Below are positions 37,038 to 47,671 of a stretch of 64,000 bases of DNA, piece by piece; the first letter of the stretch is position 1; the number at the start of each line of letters is the position of its first letter. The notes under the pieces were generated by a model that was not told where the DNA came from, searched no databases, and saw only the letters and a list, made by a program, of their open reading frames with translations. Both the position numbers and the translations under genes were made by a program. This DNA is from Okeanomitos corallinicola TIOX110 (GTDB lineage: Bacteria > Cyanobacteriota > Cyanobacteriia > Cyanobacteriales > Nostocaceae), in contig NZ_CP150886.1 in assembly GCF_038050375.1 (NCBI RefSeq), forward strand, positions 1,343,318 to 1,407,317, written 5' to 3'.

Positions 37038-37058
37038 TTTCTACAGTACCTGAAGGAT

Positions 37059-37256
37059 TTACAAATAAGGAAGCATTAAACGTACGTTTTCTTCGTCGCG
37101 TTCATTCACAACTGCCATTTTCGACAAATTGCGCTTTTTGCCAGAGGACTTGTGTTCTAACAAGTGGCTTTTGAAAGGTTTACGGCGGACGATTTTGCCG
37201 CTACCAGTAGCGCGGAATCTTTTTGCTGCCGCTTTACGAGTCTTGAGTTTAGGCAT
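37059..37256 (-). CDS. rpmI: 50S ribosomal protein L35
   Basis: 65 aa from ATG 37256 ([14 protein letters not shown]); the longer frame from 37277 adds seven non-homologous residues. The core is [31 protein letters not shown], typical of L35. First gene of rpmI-rplT. The leader region carries a MITE-like element. Confidence 0.97.
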   Translation of the reverse strand: MPKLKTRKAAAKRFRATGSGKIVRRKPFKSHLLEHKSSGKKRNLSKMAVVNERDEENVRLMLPYL

Positions 37257-37328
37257 AGGATGATTTTTAATCAACACAATCCCTGATTATATACTAAGAA
37301 ACCCCTAATTCAGCAAAATTTTATTAGT

Positions 37329-37414
37329 TATAGCAACGGACAGAAAGGTTAGAGCATTAACTAACACTAAAAGTTAGACACTGAAAGCCTTCTATCACTA
37401 TCACCTGTCACCCG
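37329..37414 (-). mobile_element. MITE-like element, copy D (truncated, inverted)
   Basis: On the minus strand it ends CTGTCCGTTGCTATA and follows the A/B consensus (GTGACAGGTGA... then GTCTAACTTTTAG). The other end has lost the TATAGCA terminus. It lies in the rpmI upstream region. Confidence 0.5.
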
Positions 37415-37441
37415 TTAAGTCCGAAAATAGGTGATCAACAA

Positions 37442-40072
37442 TTACCCTTTAGGATAAGCAATACGCTTGTGATGAAACTGCTGCCAAACCTCCACAAAAA
37501 TCTGAGCAATCTTAGGCATTTCTTCCCTAGTCAAACCCGAATCTACTAACTGATCATCCTGCCACTTTGCACGGATAATATTATTTAACATATTCAAAGC
37601 CTGTTCAGGAGTCGCATCCTTCAAACTCCGCAAAGCCGCTTCACAAGAATCAGCCAACATCACAATCCCAGTTTCCCTAGATTGAGGAATCGGACCAGCG
37701 TAACAAAAATCAGCCTTATTCACAATAAGATGAGGATCTTCCTTAGCCAATTGTTGAGCTTGATGATAAAAATAGGCGATCGCCATAGTACCCTGATGTT
37801 CAGGAATAAAAGCCTGTATCGCCGTCGGTAAACTATGTTTCCGCGCCATCACCAAACCCTCAGTTACGTGCTTTTTAATAATCTCAGCACTCTGCCAAGG
37901 ATCTTTAATTTCCGTATCATGTTTATTGGGGCCACCCATTTGATTTTCAATAAAACCCAATGGATCGTGCATCTTACCAATATCATGATACAAAGTCCCA
38001 GCCCTTACCAATTCCACATTACAACGCAACTTCTTAGCAGCCGCTTCCGCTAAAGTTGCTACAAATAAAGTATGCTGAAAAGTACCAGGGGTGTCTGTAG
38101 CCAGTCGCTTTAACAATGGACGATTAGGATTAGCTAATTCTGCTAAACGAATCGGTGTAATTAAATCAAATAGCTTTTCTAAATAAGGACTCAAACCCAA
38201 AGCCGTAATACTCCAAACCAAACCCGATAAACTAAACAATAAAGAATCCTGCCAAACAATATACCAACCAGAACCAAACGCCGCACCAATCAAAACATTT
38301 AAAATTAAATAAATCCCACCTTGAATTAAAGCAATAATAATCCCCAACAAAGCCAACTCTTCGCGGGATTTAAACCTCTGAGACAAATAACAACTTAAAA
38401 TTCCCCCCGCAGCACCAGCAACCAAACTAATTTTCCCAATTTCTAAAGTCATAGGAATAATAACTGACAACAAAATTATCACAGTTATTCCCAAAGTCGC
38501 TCCATAAAAACTACCCAATAACAAACCAGTCGCAATCCAAGTAGTATAAGGAACACCCGTGACTAAAATACTAATAATACTCAAAGTTAGTAGTAAAATT
38601 AACAGGCGATCGCGTTGTCGCAAATGACCACCCAAACGCCCATCCACCCACACAAAAATCCCCACACCCCCACTGACCAAACTACCTAAAATTGTCAACC
38701 GCAGCCAATTTACCTCACGGCGAATCAGTTGATAATGTTCTAATACATCAAACTTCCAACTGGTAATTAAATCCCCTTTTTTAACTATTACTTCCCCCCG
38801 TTTTACTGACCGCATCACAGAAGGAACATTATCCGCAACTATTTGGGCTTGTTTCTGGGTTTGTTCTTCATCCTTCTGGAGATTTGGGGCAAGTACAGCC
38901 AATAAAACCTTAGTTGCTAAAGGTTCAGCCTCAGTTGGTACAGTAATTTGCACTTGCAAACTAGCCGCATCCTGTAAAATATTGTTGGGTAGTCCTGGAG
39001 CTATACCTTGAGCCAGCATCCGTTCTGCACTTTTATTAATCCCCATCTGTGCTTTCACCCAGTCTTGATCAGACAAATTCAAAAACACAGTTTCCAGATA
39101 TATCCCTGATAGACCCTCTTTCTTCATCTGAAAAAGTTTATTTGTCGCCTGTTTATATCCTTTGCGGACTTGCGATATTTGGTCAATTAATAAGGAAAAA
39201 TTTTTATCTGGAGTATTTAAACTATAAGCTTGTAATTCTGATAATGCTTGATCAAACTGCGGGCTATTAATATTATCTACTTCGGGAATTGTAGACTTAG
39301 ATACAGGAAATGGACGATTAAAGGATCTCAATAATCGCTTTTTATCCCCTGTTTGAGACTTCAACTTTAACTGATTATTTTCTCTATATTCATTCACTGC
39401 AACTTTAATTTTTTCCCATTCTGGTTCTAAACAAGAACGAAGATATACTTGGCTAGAAACAGATAAAATAGAAACATCAAAAAATGGAAATGACCCAGCT
39501 ATAGCCCGAATTTCTGACCCATCTTCCAGTAATTTTCGCAAATCTTCTTGAATCTGCTCAGTTTTTTGAGGATTAATCATCAATACAGGCTGAGATTTTT
39601 CCTGCGCCGCTTTGCGTTTTGCTTCTGTTTGTTCTCTATCTTCGATACTTGCAGTCATGGGAGCCATAAATGTCTGGGGGGCAATAGACCCAGTTTTCAT
39701 CTGCGGCTGATTGTATAATTCATGCCCCATCAAACCCGTTATGGAAACCACAGCTACGGCAAAAATTACCAAGGAACGTTTTTTATGCAACCAACTACCA
39801 ACTACTGCATAAATACCACGATTTCTAGGTAAAGATTTTATTTTTGACATTCGAGGTTTTCTTACCTGTTGATGTCCACCATCATCAGTAGTAGGTAACA
39901 AATATAAAAGTAGATGTTTAAAAATTGTCCTCAATAATCTCCTATGCAGAATTTGGCTGTTAGGACTGTTTACCACACAAAGCCATTTACCTTTACGGCA
40001 CAATACTTTATATTGTCGCCTCCAATGCCTTAGTCGCTGGGTCAAGGACTGCAAAAATCGCTGCGTTTTCAT
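37442..40072 (-). CDS. 7TM-HD phosphohydrolase (PgpH-type, probable c-di-AMP phosphodiesterase)
   Basis: 876 aa. A basic N-terminus (1-95) and a first membrane helix (about 103-120) precede an extracytoplasmic 7TMR-HDED domain (about 125-450). Seven helices follow (about 455-640), then a cytoplasmic HD domain (about 660-830) with H in TFQHTLFVATLAEAA, HD in LYHDIGKM and HQ in PEHQGT. Homologues hydrolyse c-di-AMP. The substrate here is inferred from architecture, which fits end to end. Confidence 0.9.
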   Translation of the reverse strand: MKTQRFLQSLTQRLRHWRRQYKVLCRKGKWLCVVNSPNSQILHRRLLRTIFKHLLLYLLPTTDDGGHQQVRKPRMSKIKSLPRNRGIYAVVGSWLHKKRSLVIFAVAVVSITGLMGHELYNQPQMKTGSIAPQTFMAPMTASIEDREQTEAKRKAAQEKSQPVLMINPQKTEQIQEDLRKLLEDGSEIRAIAGSFPFFDVSILSVSSQVYLRSCLEPEWEKIKVAVNEYRENNQLKLKSQTGDKKRLLRSFNRPFPVSKSTIPEVDNINSPQFDQALSELQAYSLNTPDKNFSLLIDQISQVRKGYKQATNKLFQMKKEGLSGIYLETVFLNLSDQDWVKAQMGINKSAERMLAQGIAPGLPNNILQDAASLQVQITVPTEAEPLATKVLLAVLAPNLQKDEEQTQKQAQIVADNVPSVMRSVKRGEVIVKKGDLITSWKFDVLEHYQLIRREVNWLRLTILGSLVSGGVGIFVWVDGRLGGHLRQRDRLLILLLTLSIISILVTGVPYTTWIATGLLLGSFYGATLGITVIILLSVIIPMTLEIGKISLVAGAAGGILSCYLSQRFKSREELALLGIIIALIQGGIYLILNVLIGAAFGSGWYIVWQDSLLFSLSGLVWSITALGLSPYLEKLFDLITPIRLAELANPNRPLLKRLATDTPGTFQHTLFVATLAEAAAKKLRCNVELVRAGTLYHDIGKMHDPLGFIENQMGGPNKHDTEIKDPWQSAEIIKKHVTEGLVMARKHSLPTAIQAFIPEHQGTMAIAYFYHQAQQLAKEDPHLIVNKADFCYAGPIPQSRETGIVMLADSCEAALRSLKDATPEQALNMLNNIIRAKWQDDQLVDSGLTREEMPKIAQIFVEVWQQFHHKRIAYPKG

Positions 40073-40399
40073 GACCTCTGGCTGTAGTTTCTTACTGTCA
40101 TAGACCGAAACAAAACAATTGTGACTTCTTCTCCATCCATTATTCCATTCACCTTACTTTATATACATAAACAGATTTGACTGGATAGATTTTTTCACAA
40201 GACAACCAAAATGATTACAATATAGCACAGCGATTATTAGCCAATAATTAGCAGATAAGTAAGTCGGCAAGAAAAAACCAAGGTATGTAACAAAATATAA
40301 AATTGCTAAAAACCTCTTCCCTCCTGCCTCCTGCCTCCTGCCCCCTGCCTTGTCATAACGACAATTTTTAACGCTCACCTACTTAGTGCCAGCCGTCTG
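40073..40399. other. 327-bp intergenic region without a gene
   Basis: It contains a heptamer-like array of CCTGCCT units at about 40318-40349 and AT-rich sequence. A 74-codon frame across the array is not credible. It separates two minus-strand genes. Confidence 0.5.
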
Positions 40400-41329
40400 T
40401 TACCGTGGCCGAATTACACTAGGTGCAGCAGTGATTGGCATAGGGGTTAATTCCCAATTTACTTGACATTCTTCTTTTGTCAATCCATGAGTATGTGGAG
40501 TGATATTATACCCACCTGACCAGACTGCCACAATATCATTAGCTAATTTTAAGATTTGAGCCGAAATGTTTTGTCCCCATACAGGTGAATCAGCCCCAGA
40601 CAATACCATTTGCCAATTAACGGGAATCCCGGCTGTTCCATTATATGCCCCGGATAATGCCCCAGCTAATACCCCAGTAATTTGTGAATGGAAATAGCCA
40701 GAGTCTGGTTTACCAAGATTCTGCTGAGATCGTATCACTGTCAATCGAAAATCTTCTAAGCTACTCAAAAAACAATACAAGGCCAAAGCTAGATTATTAC
40801 TCAACTCCGGTGCAGAAAATTCTGTTTGTGCCTGTTCTAATCCCGCTCCTTCTTCTATTAAAATTTTGACTTTTAATAACTTCTGTGGTATGGCAGTTGT
40901 CGTTTCTCCTAAAAAAGAAACAATTTGGGAAATGAGCTTGACAGGGTTTAGTGTTTCTGTCAAAGATTTAGCGATCGCATATCCTAAGACCAAAGCTACA
41001 TCTTTAACAACTGGCTCAGTATCCCAAATTTGCAATACTTCTAACAAATTGTGTTTTAGTTTATGAGTATTTTCGTGAAAAAAAACCACCAATGGTAAGG
41101 TAGCTAACACTATTTTTAGTTTGGCAATATCCCCCGTTTCTGAATTAACAGATACTTCCTGGTAAAAATGCAGCCAATCATCTATGTCTAATCTCCCCAA
41201 CCTAATTAGACTTTTGCTACCCAGAACCGCAATTTCTTCTAAATCACAAAAATCCTGAGTAGCTAACCTTTCTCCCAGTAATGATCCCAGGAAAGTACCT
41301 CTAACTCGATTTACGAGAGAATAACGCAT
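40400..41329 (-). CDS. ADP-ribosylglycohydrolase-like protein lacking the metal motifs
   Basis: 309 aa. The start RVRGTFLGSLLGERLA and the later GVLAGALSGAYNGTAGIPVNW resemble the all-helical ADP-ribosylglycohydrolase fold (family form: RxxGALLGxAxGDALG and GALAGAxxG). The Asp-rich metal-binding motifs of active enzymes (TDDT and the late DTD) are not visible, so it is probably a non-catalytic relative. It ends in APSVIRPR. It is co-directional with aroQ, 68 bp downstream of it. Confidence 0.6.
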   Translation of the reverse strand: MRYSLVNRVRGTFLGSLLGERLATQDFCDLEEIAVLGSKSLIRLGRLDIDDWLHFYQEVSVNSETGDIAKLKIVLATLPLVVFFHENTHKLKHNLLEVLQIWDTEPVVKDVALVLGYAIAKSLTETLNPVKLISQIVSFLGETTTAIPQKLLKVKILIEEGAGLEQAQTEFSAPELSNNLALALYCFLSSLEDFRLTVIRSQQNLGKPDSGYFHSQITGVLAGALSGAYNGTAGIPVNWQMVLSGADSPVWGQNISAQILKLANDIVAVWSGGYNITPHTHGLTKEECQVNWELTPMPITAAPSVIRPR

Positions 41330-41397
41330 ACAATTTTGGATTTTAGATGTTAGATTTTGCTAAGAATTTACGCCAAAAGCCAAAATCACCAGGACAG

Positions 41398-41850
41398 TTA
41401 AACTTGATCCTTTTTGAGATGATGTACTAATGCTTGTAAACCTAACAAATAACTTTGCACACCAAAGCCACTGATTTGTCCAACCACGGCTGGAGCTATA
41501 TAAGAGTGATGACGAAAATCTTCTCGGCGGTAAATATTGCTCAAATGAACTTCTACAGTAGGTAAATTCACAGCCGCGATCGCATCCCTGAGAGCCACAC
41601 TGGTATGGGTATATGCTCCTGCATTAATGACTATTCCTTGGTGTTGACCTAACGACCCATGGATCGCATCTAATAAAACTCCTTCATGATTTGACTGCAA
41701 AGTGGCAACTTTCACCTCCAATCGGAGAGCTTCCGCCATTAACAGGCGGTTAATATCCTCTAAGGTCAGAGAACCGTAAATACCCGGCTCTCGCTGTCCT
41801 AGTAAATTGAGGTTTGGTCCATGCAGTACAAGCAAACTTAGAGGTAACAA
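41398..41850 (-). CDS. aroQ: Type II 3-dehydroquinate dehydratase
   Basis: 150 aa. Dehydrates 3-dehydroquinate to 3-dehydroshikimate (shikimate pathway). Hallmarks are [20 protein letters not shown] (catalytic Tyr), [22 protein letters not shown] and [18 protein letters not shown] (catalytic His). The start is TTG, preceded by GAGG nine bases upstream and matching the family's N-terminus. A 45-aa gene lies 26 bp upstream on the same strand. Confidence 0.95.
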   Translation of the reverse strand: MLPLSLLVLHGPNLNLLGQREPGIYGSLTLEDINRLLMAEALRLEVKVATLQSNHEGVLLDAIHGSLGQHQGIVINAGAYTHTSVALRDAIAAVNLPTVEVHLSNIYRREDFRHHSYIAPAVVGQISGFGVQSYLLGLQALVHHLKKDQV

Positions 41851-41876
41851 GATGATTTCCTCATACCTTGAGTTTA

Positions 41877-42014
41877 TTAGCGGCGACGGGAACGGTCATT
41901 GACAGGAATCGGAATCAGTTCCGGTTCCGGTTCAGCTTCTGGTCCCAGCAATGCTTCAACTAGCTTCCGCGCTAATTCTTTCAGCTTTTCCAGTACCTTA
42001 TCTATATAGTCCAT
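41877..42014 (-). CDS. 45-aa conserved-looking small protein
   Basis: ATG at 42014, TAA at 41877. Residues 1-22 form an amphipathic helix ([20 protein letters not shown]). A Pro/Glu run ([13 protein letters not shown]) and an Arg-rich end (DRSRRR) follow. The biased layout and tight spacing to aroQ (26 bp) make it a real gene more likely than chance. I seem to recall similar tiny proteins before aroQ in Nostocales, without a known function. Confidence 0.6.
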   Translation of the reverse strand: MDYIDKVLEKLKELARKLVEALLGPEAEPEPELIPIPVNDRSRRR

Positions 42015-42240
42015 TGAACTGAACGCTCCTGAGATACTACCTCAATTTCAACTAACAGGATTATAGAAACTGTCTAAATTATTAGATTTTTAGTTTCTAA
42101 TCAGGCTGATAGATTCCTGTTTTTTCAGACATAAACCAACAAAAAATTTGGTTTTGTGTCCTTCCCTACTTATTAGATTATCACAAGGATCAGGGAAAGG
42201 GTAAGAAGTAAAATTTCGTAATTTCCCGTCTCCCTTGATC

Positions 42241-44886
42241 CTAATTTGCTTCTTCTTTTTTCTTCCCTCTAGTACTTGATGATTTCGTAGTCGTGGACTT
42301 AGTTTTATCAGTCTTTGATTTAGTGGTTTTGCGTGTGGACTTAGTAGAAGCTTTAGCTGCCAGTAATTCTAAAGCCATAGACAAAGTTATGGTTTCTACG
42401 GTTTGTCCTTCAGGCAAACCAACATTAGTTTTGTTGTGCTTAATATAAAGTCCATAGGGTCCATCGTAAATATTCACCGGAGCTTCATCTTCGGGATGAT
42501 TACCCAGTTCCCGTAAAGCTGCTTTCGACTTACTACTACCCCTACCTTTTTTTGGTTCTGCCAACAATTCCAAAGCACGTGCTAAGGAAATTGTCAATAC
42601 ATCATCGGTAGCTTTTAAAGAACGGTAATCTTTGCCATCCTTACCTTGGTCATGAACCACATAAGGTCCAAATCTACCCAAACTAGCTTTAATTTTTGCT
42701 CCCGTGTGTGGATGTTCACCCAAATGTCGCGGTAAAGATAACAGTCCCACAGCCATCTCCAAAGTCACATTTTCTGGAGTTATCCCTTTAGGAAGAGAAG
42801 CTTGCTTAGGTTTGGGGTTTTCATCGGTTTTATCACCCAACTGGACATAGGGGCCATAAGTACCTATCTTCACATAAATGGGTTCACCGGTTTCAGGATG
42901 CCGCCCTACTTGATCTGGTCCAGCAGTTTTTTGTCGGAGGAGAAATTCTACCTGTTTGGGGTCAAGGTCAGCCGGTGTCAGGTCTTTAGGAATAGAAGCT
43001 GTCACCACACCTTCACCATTTTCTACTTCAATAAAAGGGCCATATTTACCAATGCGGACTTTAGCATCTAAATTTTCTAGTTCTATAGTTCTCGCTTTAG
43101 TCGCATCAATTTTACTTTCTTGTTCCCTGACTAAAGTTTCTAAACCCTGTTCTCCCAAATAAAATTTCTGGAGATAAGGTAGCCATTTTGCTTCACCCGT
43201 AGCAATTTCATCTAAGGTTTGCTCCATTTTCGACGTAAAGCTAGGATCGACGATATCGGGAAAATGTTTTTCCAGTAAGTCGGTAACAGCAAAGGCTGTA
43301 AAAGTCGGAATTAAAGCATTATTCACTAACTGAGCATAACCCTTGTCAATGATCGTGCCAATAATGCTGGCGTAGGTACTAGGACGACCAATACCTTCAC
43401 TTTCTAGGGTTTTCACCAAACTAGCTTCTGAGTATCTAGCTGGTGGCTGGGTTTCATGTCCCACCGCTTCTAATTCTTTACAACTGGGATGATCTCCAAC
43501 TTTTAAGGCTGGTAAGATTACCTCTTGGTCTTCTAATGCTGCTTCGGGATCATCCGAACCTTCCACATAAGCGCGGAGATATCCAGGAAAATCTATCCGC
43601 TTACCAGAGGAACGAAAACCTGCATCTTCCACCTGCAACTGGACAGCAATTTGGGTTTGGCGAGAGTCAGCCATTTGACAGGCAACTGTTCGCTTCCAAA
43701 TCAAATCATAGACAGAAAATTCCCGCCCACTTAAACCCGTTTCTTGGGGAGTGCGGAAACTGCTACCAGCAGGACGAATCGCTTCGTGTGCCTCTTGCGC
43801 GCCTTTAGATTTAGTAGTGTACTGTCGGGGCTGAGGACTGAGATATTCTTTACCGTACTTTTGCTCTACACAACTGCGAGCAGCGGTGATTGCTTGATCT
43901 GACAAATGTACAGAATCTGTCCGCATATAGGTAATATAACCTTGCTCGTACAGACTTTGGGCAACTCGCATTGTATCCCGTGCTGATAGTCTCAGTTTAC
44001 GGTTAGACTCCTGCTGCAATGTAGAAGTAGTAAACGGGGGAGAAGGTTTGCGAGTGACTGAACGCTCTTCTATATCGGCAACAGTCCAGGTTTTACCTGT
44101 GATCCGTTCCTTGAGTGCTAAAGCTTGCTCCTCATTTAATAACACCACATTACGTCCAGCAGTTATTTCTCCCGTGGCGGCATCGAAATCACTACCTGTG
44201 GCAACTTTCGTCCCTCCTAGCGTCACTAACTGAGAGCTAAAAGGGCTTTTCCCCTGTAATAAACTGGCTTTTAAATCCCAATAACTACCTTCATGGAAAG
44301 CCCGACGTTGACGTTCTTTAGATACCAACAGCCTCACGGCTACAGACTGGACACGTCCCGCGGACAGTCCCCAGGCGATTTTTTTCCACAACAGCGGCGA
44401 TAGGGTATATCCTACCAGTCGGTCTAAAATGCGTCGGGTTTCTTGGGCGCGTACCAGTTTCTCATCAATGGTGCGACAGTTTGCCAGAGCTTTTTTAATC
44501 GCTTCCTGGGTAATTTCATGAAACACCATCCGCTTAGTTGGTACTTTGGGTTTCAATAACTGGTACAAGTGCCAGCTAATACTTTCACCTTCCCTGTCTT
44601 CATCAGTCGCTAAGATTAATTCATCCGCATTTTTTAGAGCTTCCTTGAGTTGGCTAACAATTTTCTTTTTGTCTTTGGGGACAACATACACCGGTTCAAA
44701 GTCGGCTTCTATATTTACCCCCAGCTGCGCCCATTTTTCCCCTTTGACAGCAGCGGGAATTTCACTAGCTGACTGGGGTAGGTCACGGACATGACCCATG
44801 GATGCTTCTACCCGATAGTCTTTTGGTAGGTAGTTGCGAATGGTACGAGCTTTGGTCGGAGATTCGACAATGACGATAGTTGACAT
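42241..44886 (-). CDS. topA: DNA topoisomerase I
   Basis: 881 aa. Relaxes negative supercoils as a type IA enzyme. The Toprim domain starts at once ([17 protein letters not shown]; later TDEDREGE), and the active-site Tyr is in [10 protein letters not shown]. The usual zinc-finger tail is absent; instead the C-terminus has four or five repeats of the IG-YGPYV-type cyanobacterial topoisomerase C-terminal domain (about 560-830) and a Lys/Thr/Ser-rich basic end. An inverted repeat (GGATCAGGGA/TCCCTTGATCC) follows at 42187-42241. Confidence 0.97.
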   Translation of the reverse strand: MSTIVIVESPTKARTIRNYLPKDYRVEASMGHVRDLPQSASEIPAAVKGEKWAQLGVNIEADFEPVYVVPKDKKKIVSQLKEALKNADELILATDEDREGESISWHLYQLLKPKVPTKRMVFHEITQEAIKKALANCRTIDEKLVRAQETRRILDRLVGYTLSPLLWKKIAWGLSAGRVQSVAVRLLVSKERQRRAFHEGSYWDLKASLLQGKSPFSSQLVTLGGTKVATGSDFDAATGEITAGRNVVLLNEEQALALKERITGKTWTVADIEERSVTRKPSPPFTTSTLQQESNRKLRLSARDTMRVAQSLYEQGYITYMRTDSVHLSDQAITAARSCVEQKYGKEYLSPQPRQYTTKSKGAQEAHEAIRPAGSSFRTPQETGLSGREFSVYDLIWKRTVACQMADSRQTQIAVQLQVEDAGFRSSGKRIDFPGYLRAYVEGSDDPEAALEDQEVILPALKVGDHPSCKELEAVGHETQPPARYSEASLVKTLESEGIGRPSTYASIIGTIIDKGYAQLVNNALIPTFTAFAVTDLLEKHFPDIVDPSFTSKMEQTLDEIATGEAKWLPYLQKFYLGEQGLETLVREQESKIDATKARTIELENLDAKVRIGKYGPFIEVENGEGVVTASIPKDLTPADLDPKQVEFLLRQKTAGPDQVGRHPETGEPIYVKIGTYGPYVQLGDKTDENPKPKQASLPKGITPENVTLEMAVGLLSLPRHLGEHPHTGAKIKASLGRFGPYVVHDQGKDGKDYRSLKATDDVLTISLARALELLAEPKKGRGSSKSKAALRELGNHPEDEAPVNIYDGPYGLYIKHNKTNVGLPEGQTVETITLSMALELLAAKASTKSTRKTTKSKTDKTKSTTTKSSSTRGKKKEEAN

Positions 44887-45505
44887 GGAAATTTCACAAA
44901 AAAGAATAGCTGTGAAGCTAAACAGTCAAGTTGAGATAATTTTGGCGAAATGTCAAGATTAAATGTCACCTCTTGGCAGTGATTTTATCCTGACACAAAG
45001 TTTCCCAAAGGGGAAAAAAATCTCTCAACTTCATGTCAAGTCTTGCTTTGGAGAATTGGACAAGCGTTAGACTGTTAGTTATGGCAATGGACAAGGCAGT
45101 TAGGACATTAAGCAGAACTAAAACTTAGACACTGCAAGACTTCTAGCTCTGTCACCTGTTCCCTGTCACCTGCTATAATTGTTAGTTATTTCCATTTTTT
45201 AACCTATCTATCCTATAATTGGCGACTCATGATCGCTCAAATACTTTTGTTGTTGACTTGACTTGCACCAAGCAGTCATAAATTTGGTGATTTTATCAGT
45301 CAGCAGCAGAAAAATTACAAAAAGTTGATAAAGGTAAAGAAATTAGAATACAAACGCTAAATTTGCCTATGTCTATCTGGCAGTTATGTTAACATGGGGA
45401 AAAATTTGAGAAGTTAAGTTCGACGATTAAGTTCTTGTTGTTAGCAATAATTTCAAGCTGCTCGACGGATCAACGTCTCTGCATCAATGGAGTTTGGAGA
45501 GTTTC
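44887..45505. other. 619-bp divergent region between topA and the RRM gene
   Basis: It holds MITE-like copy C (45080-45177), a palindrome ATGTTAACAT at 45386-45395 and about 110 bp of probable rbp leader. I see no gene. Cold-induced cyanobacterial rbp genes typically have long leaders (known). Confidence 0.5.
45080..45177 (-). mobile_element. MITE-like element, copy C (98 bp, inverted)
   Basis: TATGGCAATGGACAAG at the left and CACCTGCTATA at the right. Read on the minus strand it follows copies A and B throughout, including GAGCTAGAAGTCTT and GTCTAAGTTTTAG. Confidence 0.65.
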
Positions 45506-45802
45506 ATGTCAATTTACGTAGGTAACTTATCCTACCAGGTAACATCAGAAGACCTAACACAAGTATTTGCTGAATACGGTACTGTCACACGAGTTCAACT
45601 ACCCACAGACAGGGAAACTGGTCGCTTACGGGGTTTTGGCTTTGTGGAAATGGAATCGGATACCCAAGAACAAGCGGCTATTGACGCTTTAGATGGTGCT
45701 GAATGGATGGGACGTGCCATGAAAGTAAATAAAGCTAGACCACGTGAGGATAGAGGCAATCGTGGTAGCTGGGGTAAAAGTAGTTCTGGCTACTCCCAGT
45801 AA
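45506..45802 (+). CDS. RRM-type RNA-binding protein (Rbp)
   Basis: 98 aa. A single RNA-recognition motif has RNP2 IYVGNLSY at residues 3-10 and RNP1 RGFGFVEM at about 43-50, followed by a short Gly/Ser-rich tail (GNRGSWGKSSSGYSQ). This is the cyanobacterial Rbp family, often cold-induced and linked to mRNA handling and localisation. I chose ATG 45506; GGAG lies seven to ten bases upstream, and TTG 45494 adds four residues through the Shine-Dalgarno. Confidence 0.93.
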   Translation: MSIYVGNLSYQVTSEDLTQVFAEYGTVTRVQLPTDRETGRLRGFGFVEMESDTQEQAAIDALDGAEWMGRAMKVNKARPREDRGNRGSWGKSSSGYSQ

Positions 45803-45881
45803 TATTAAAAGTTATGTAACTGCCCAGGTAAAATTATCTCAAGGTTGACAGTTCAGTAATTTACTGGACTGTTTGTTTTTG

Positions 45882-45954
45882 AAGACAGAAGGCAAAAAGC
45901 AGTTAGGACATTAACTGCTGACAAAGCTCAGATTGTCACCTGTCACCGGCTATA
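45882..45954 (-). mobile_element. MITE-like element, copy E (internally deleted)
   Basis: On the minus strand it begins TATAGCCGGTGACAGG and continues with GTTAATGTCCTAACTGC, but lacks about 30 bp of the middle. It lies between rbp and ndhB. Confidence 0.5.
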
Positions 45955-46043
45955 TAAGTCCTATTATTTTGTGCAAGCACTCAAGTATAGATAGAATTAA
46001 CTCAGTTAGCCTTAATCTCTAATTGCCAAAACCTATATATCTC

Positions 46044-47606
46044 ATGGATTTTGCTAATATTGCATCTCAGCTAAATGCTGGAACGATTTTGCCAGAGGGA
46101 ATTATCATTATCACCCTCTTGGGGGTTTTGATTGTTGATTTGATTTTGGGGCGGACATCTTCACGTTGGATTGGATATGTTGCGATCGCTGGTTTACTTG
46201 CTGCGATCGCCGCCCTCTGTTTGCAATGGGATTCAACTAATCCCATCGGCTTTACTGGTGGTTTTAACGCTGATGACCTCAGTATTGTCTTTCGCGGTAT
46301 TATCGCTCTGTCTGCGGTGATGACAATTTTGATGTCTATTCGCTATGTAGAGCAAAGTGGTACTGCTTTGGCAGAATTCATTGCCATTTTACTTACAGCT
46401 ACTTTGGGAGGAATGTTTGTCTCCGGTGCTAGTGAGTTGGTGATGATCTTCATCTCTCTAGAAACCTTGAGTATCTCCTCCTATTTGTTAACTGGTTATA
46501 CCAAGCGTGATCCCCGTTCTAATGAAGCGGCTCTGAAATACCTACTAATTGGTGCTTCTAGTACAGCGGTGTTTTTGTACGGTGTCTCACTACTTTACGG
46601 TTTATCCGGTGGACAAACAGAATTAACTGCGATCGCTCAAGGTATTGCTACCGCTAATGTTGGTCAATCTCTAGGTTTAGTCATTGCCCTGGTTTTTGTC
46701 ATTGCTGGGATCGGTTTCAAAATCTCCGCCGCACCCTTCCACCAATGGACACCAGACGTTTATGAAGGCGCTCCTACCCCAGTGATTGCCTTTTTATCCG
46801 TTGGTTCTAAAGCCGCAGGTTTTGCCCTGGCAATTCGCCTATTAACGGTAGTTTTCCCCATCGTCGCTGACGAATGGAGATTTGTTTTTACTGCCCTTGC
46901 AGTCTTGAGTATGATTTTGGGTAACGTTGTTGCCCTAGCTCAAACCAGCATGAAACGGATGTTAGCCTATTCATCCATTGCCCAAGCTGGCTTTGTGATG
47001 ATTGGTTTAATTGCTGGTACAGATGCAGGTTACTCTAGCATGATATTCTACTTGCTAGTTTACCTATTTATGAACCTGTGCGGTTTTACCTGTGTAATTC
47101 TCTTTTCTCTACGCACAGGTACAGATCAAATCACTGAATACTCAGGTTTGTATCAAAAAGACCCACTACTCACACTAGCTTTAAGTCTCTCTCTTTTATC
47201 CTTGGGTGGTATTCCCCCACTAGCTGGGTTTTTTGGGAAGATTTACCTATTTTGGGCAGGTTGGCAAGCTGGCCTTTACTGGTTAGTATTGCTAGGTTTG
47301 GTAACTAGCGTTATTTCTATCTACTACTACATTCGTGTAGTGAAGATGATGGTAGTTAAAGAACCTCAAGAAATGTCTGATGTAGTGAAAAACTATCCCC
47401 AAGTAAGTTGGGATTTACCAGGTTTAAGACCTTTACAAGTTGGGTTGATAGTAACTTTGATTGCTACAACTATCTCTGGGATTTTGTCAAATCCATTATT
47501 TACTTTAGCTAACAATTCAGTAGCTAATACTCCTATCTTACAATCAGCAAAAGTGACAAGCACACAAGCTAGTTTAGTTATCCCTGAACCAGCAGAAAAA
47601 TTGTAG
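46044..47606 (+). CDS. ndhB: NAD(P)H-quinone oxidoreductase subunit 2 (NdhB)
   Basis: 520 aa, 14-helix proton-pumping membrane subunit of thylakoid NDH-1, used in respiration and cyclic electron flow. I chose ATG 46044 because [19 protein letters not shown] matches cyanobacterial NdhB; the frame is open from TTG 46023. Conserved regions include [31 protein letters not shown] (key charged residues) and [14 protein letters not shown]. It is monocistronic. Confidence 0.97.
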   Translation: MDFANIASQLNAGTILPEGIIIITLLGVLIVDLILGRTSSRWIGYVAIAGLLAAIAALCLQWDSTNPIGFTGGFNADDLSIVFRGIIALSAVMTILMSIRYVEQSGTALAEFIAILLTATLGGMFVSGASELVMIFISLETLSISSYLLTGYTKRDPRSNEAALKYLLIGASSTAVFLYGVSLLYGLSGGQTELTAIAQGIATANVGQSLGLVIALVFVIAGIGFKISAAPFHQWTPDVYEGAPTPVIAFLSVGSKAAGFALAIRLLTVVFPIVADEWRFVFTALAVLSMILGNVVALAQTSMKRMLAYSSIAQAGFVMIGLIAGTDAGYSSMIFYLLVYLFMNLCGFTCVILFSLRTGTDQITEYSGLYQKDPLLTLALSLSLLSLGGIPPLAGFFGKIYLFWAGWQAGLYWLVLLGLVTSVISIYYYIRVVKMMVVKEPQEMSDVVKNYPQVSWDLPGLRPLQVGLIVTLIATTISGILSNPLFTLANNSVANTPILQSAKVTSTQASLVIPEPAEKL

Positions 47607-47618
47607 GTGAGTCTTTGG

Positions 47619-47671
47619 TAATAGGTAATTGATAATAATTTTATAAATTTTTCAATTACCTTTACCTATTA
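47619..47671. terminator. Inverted repeat between convergent ndhB and histidine kinase
   Basis: TAATAGGTAATTGA pairs with TCAATTACC and, in a second register, TTACCTATTA. It overlaps the kinase stop codon region. A probable two-way transcript end, without a long T tract. Confidence 0.45.

Noticed and set aside
40154-40378. 74-codon minus-strand frame with hydrophobic stretches
   Set aside because: It runs across a CCTGCCT repeat array, lacks a Shine-Dalgarno and shows no family resemblance.
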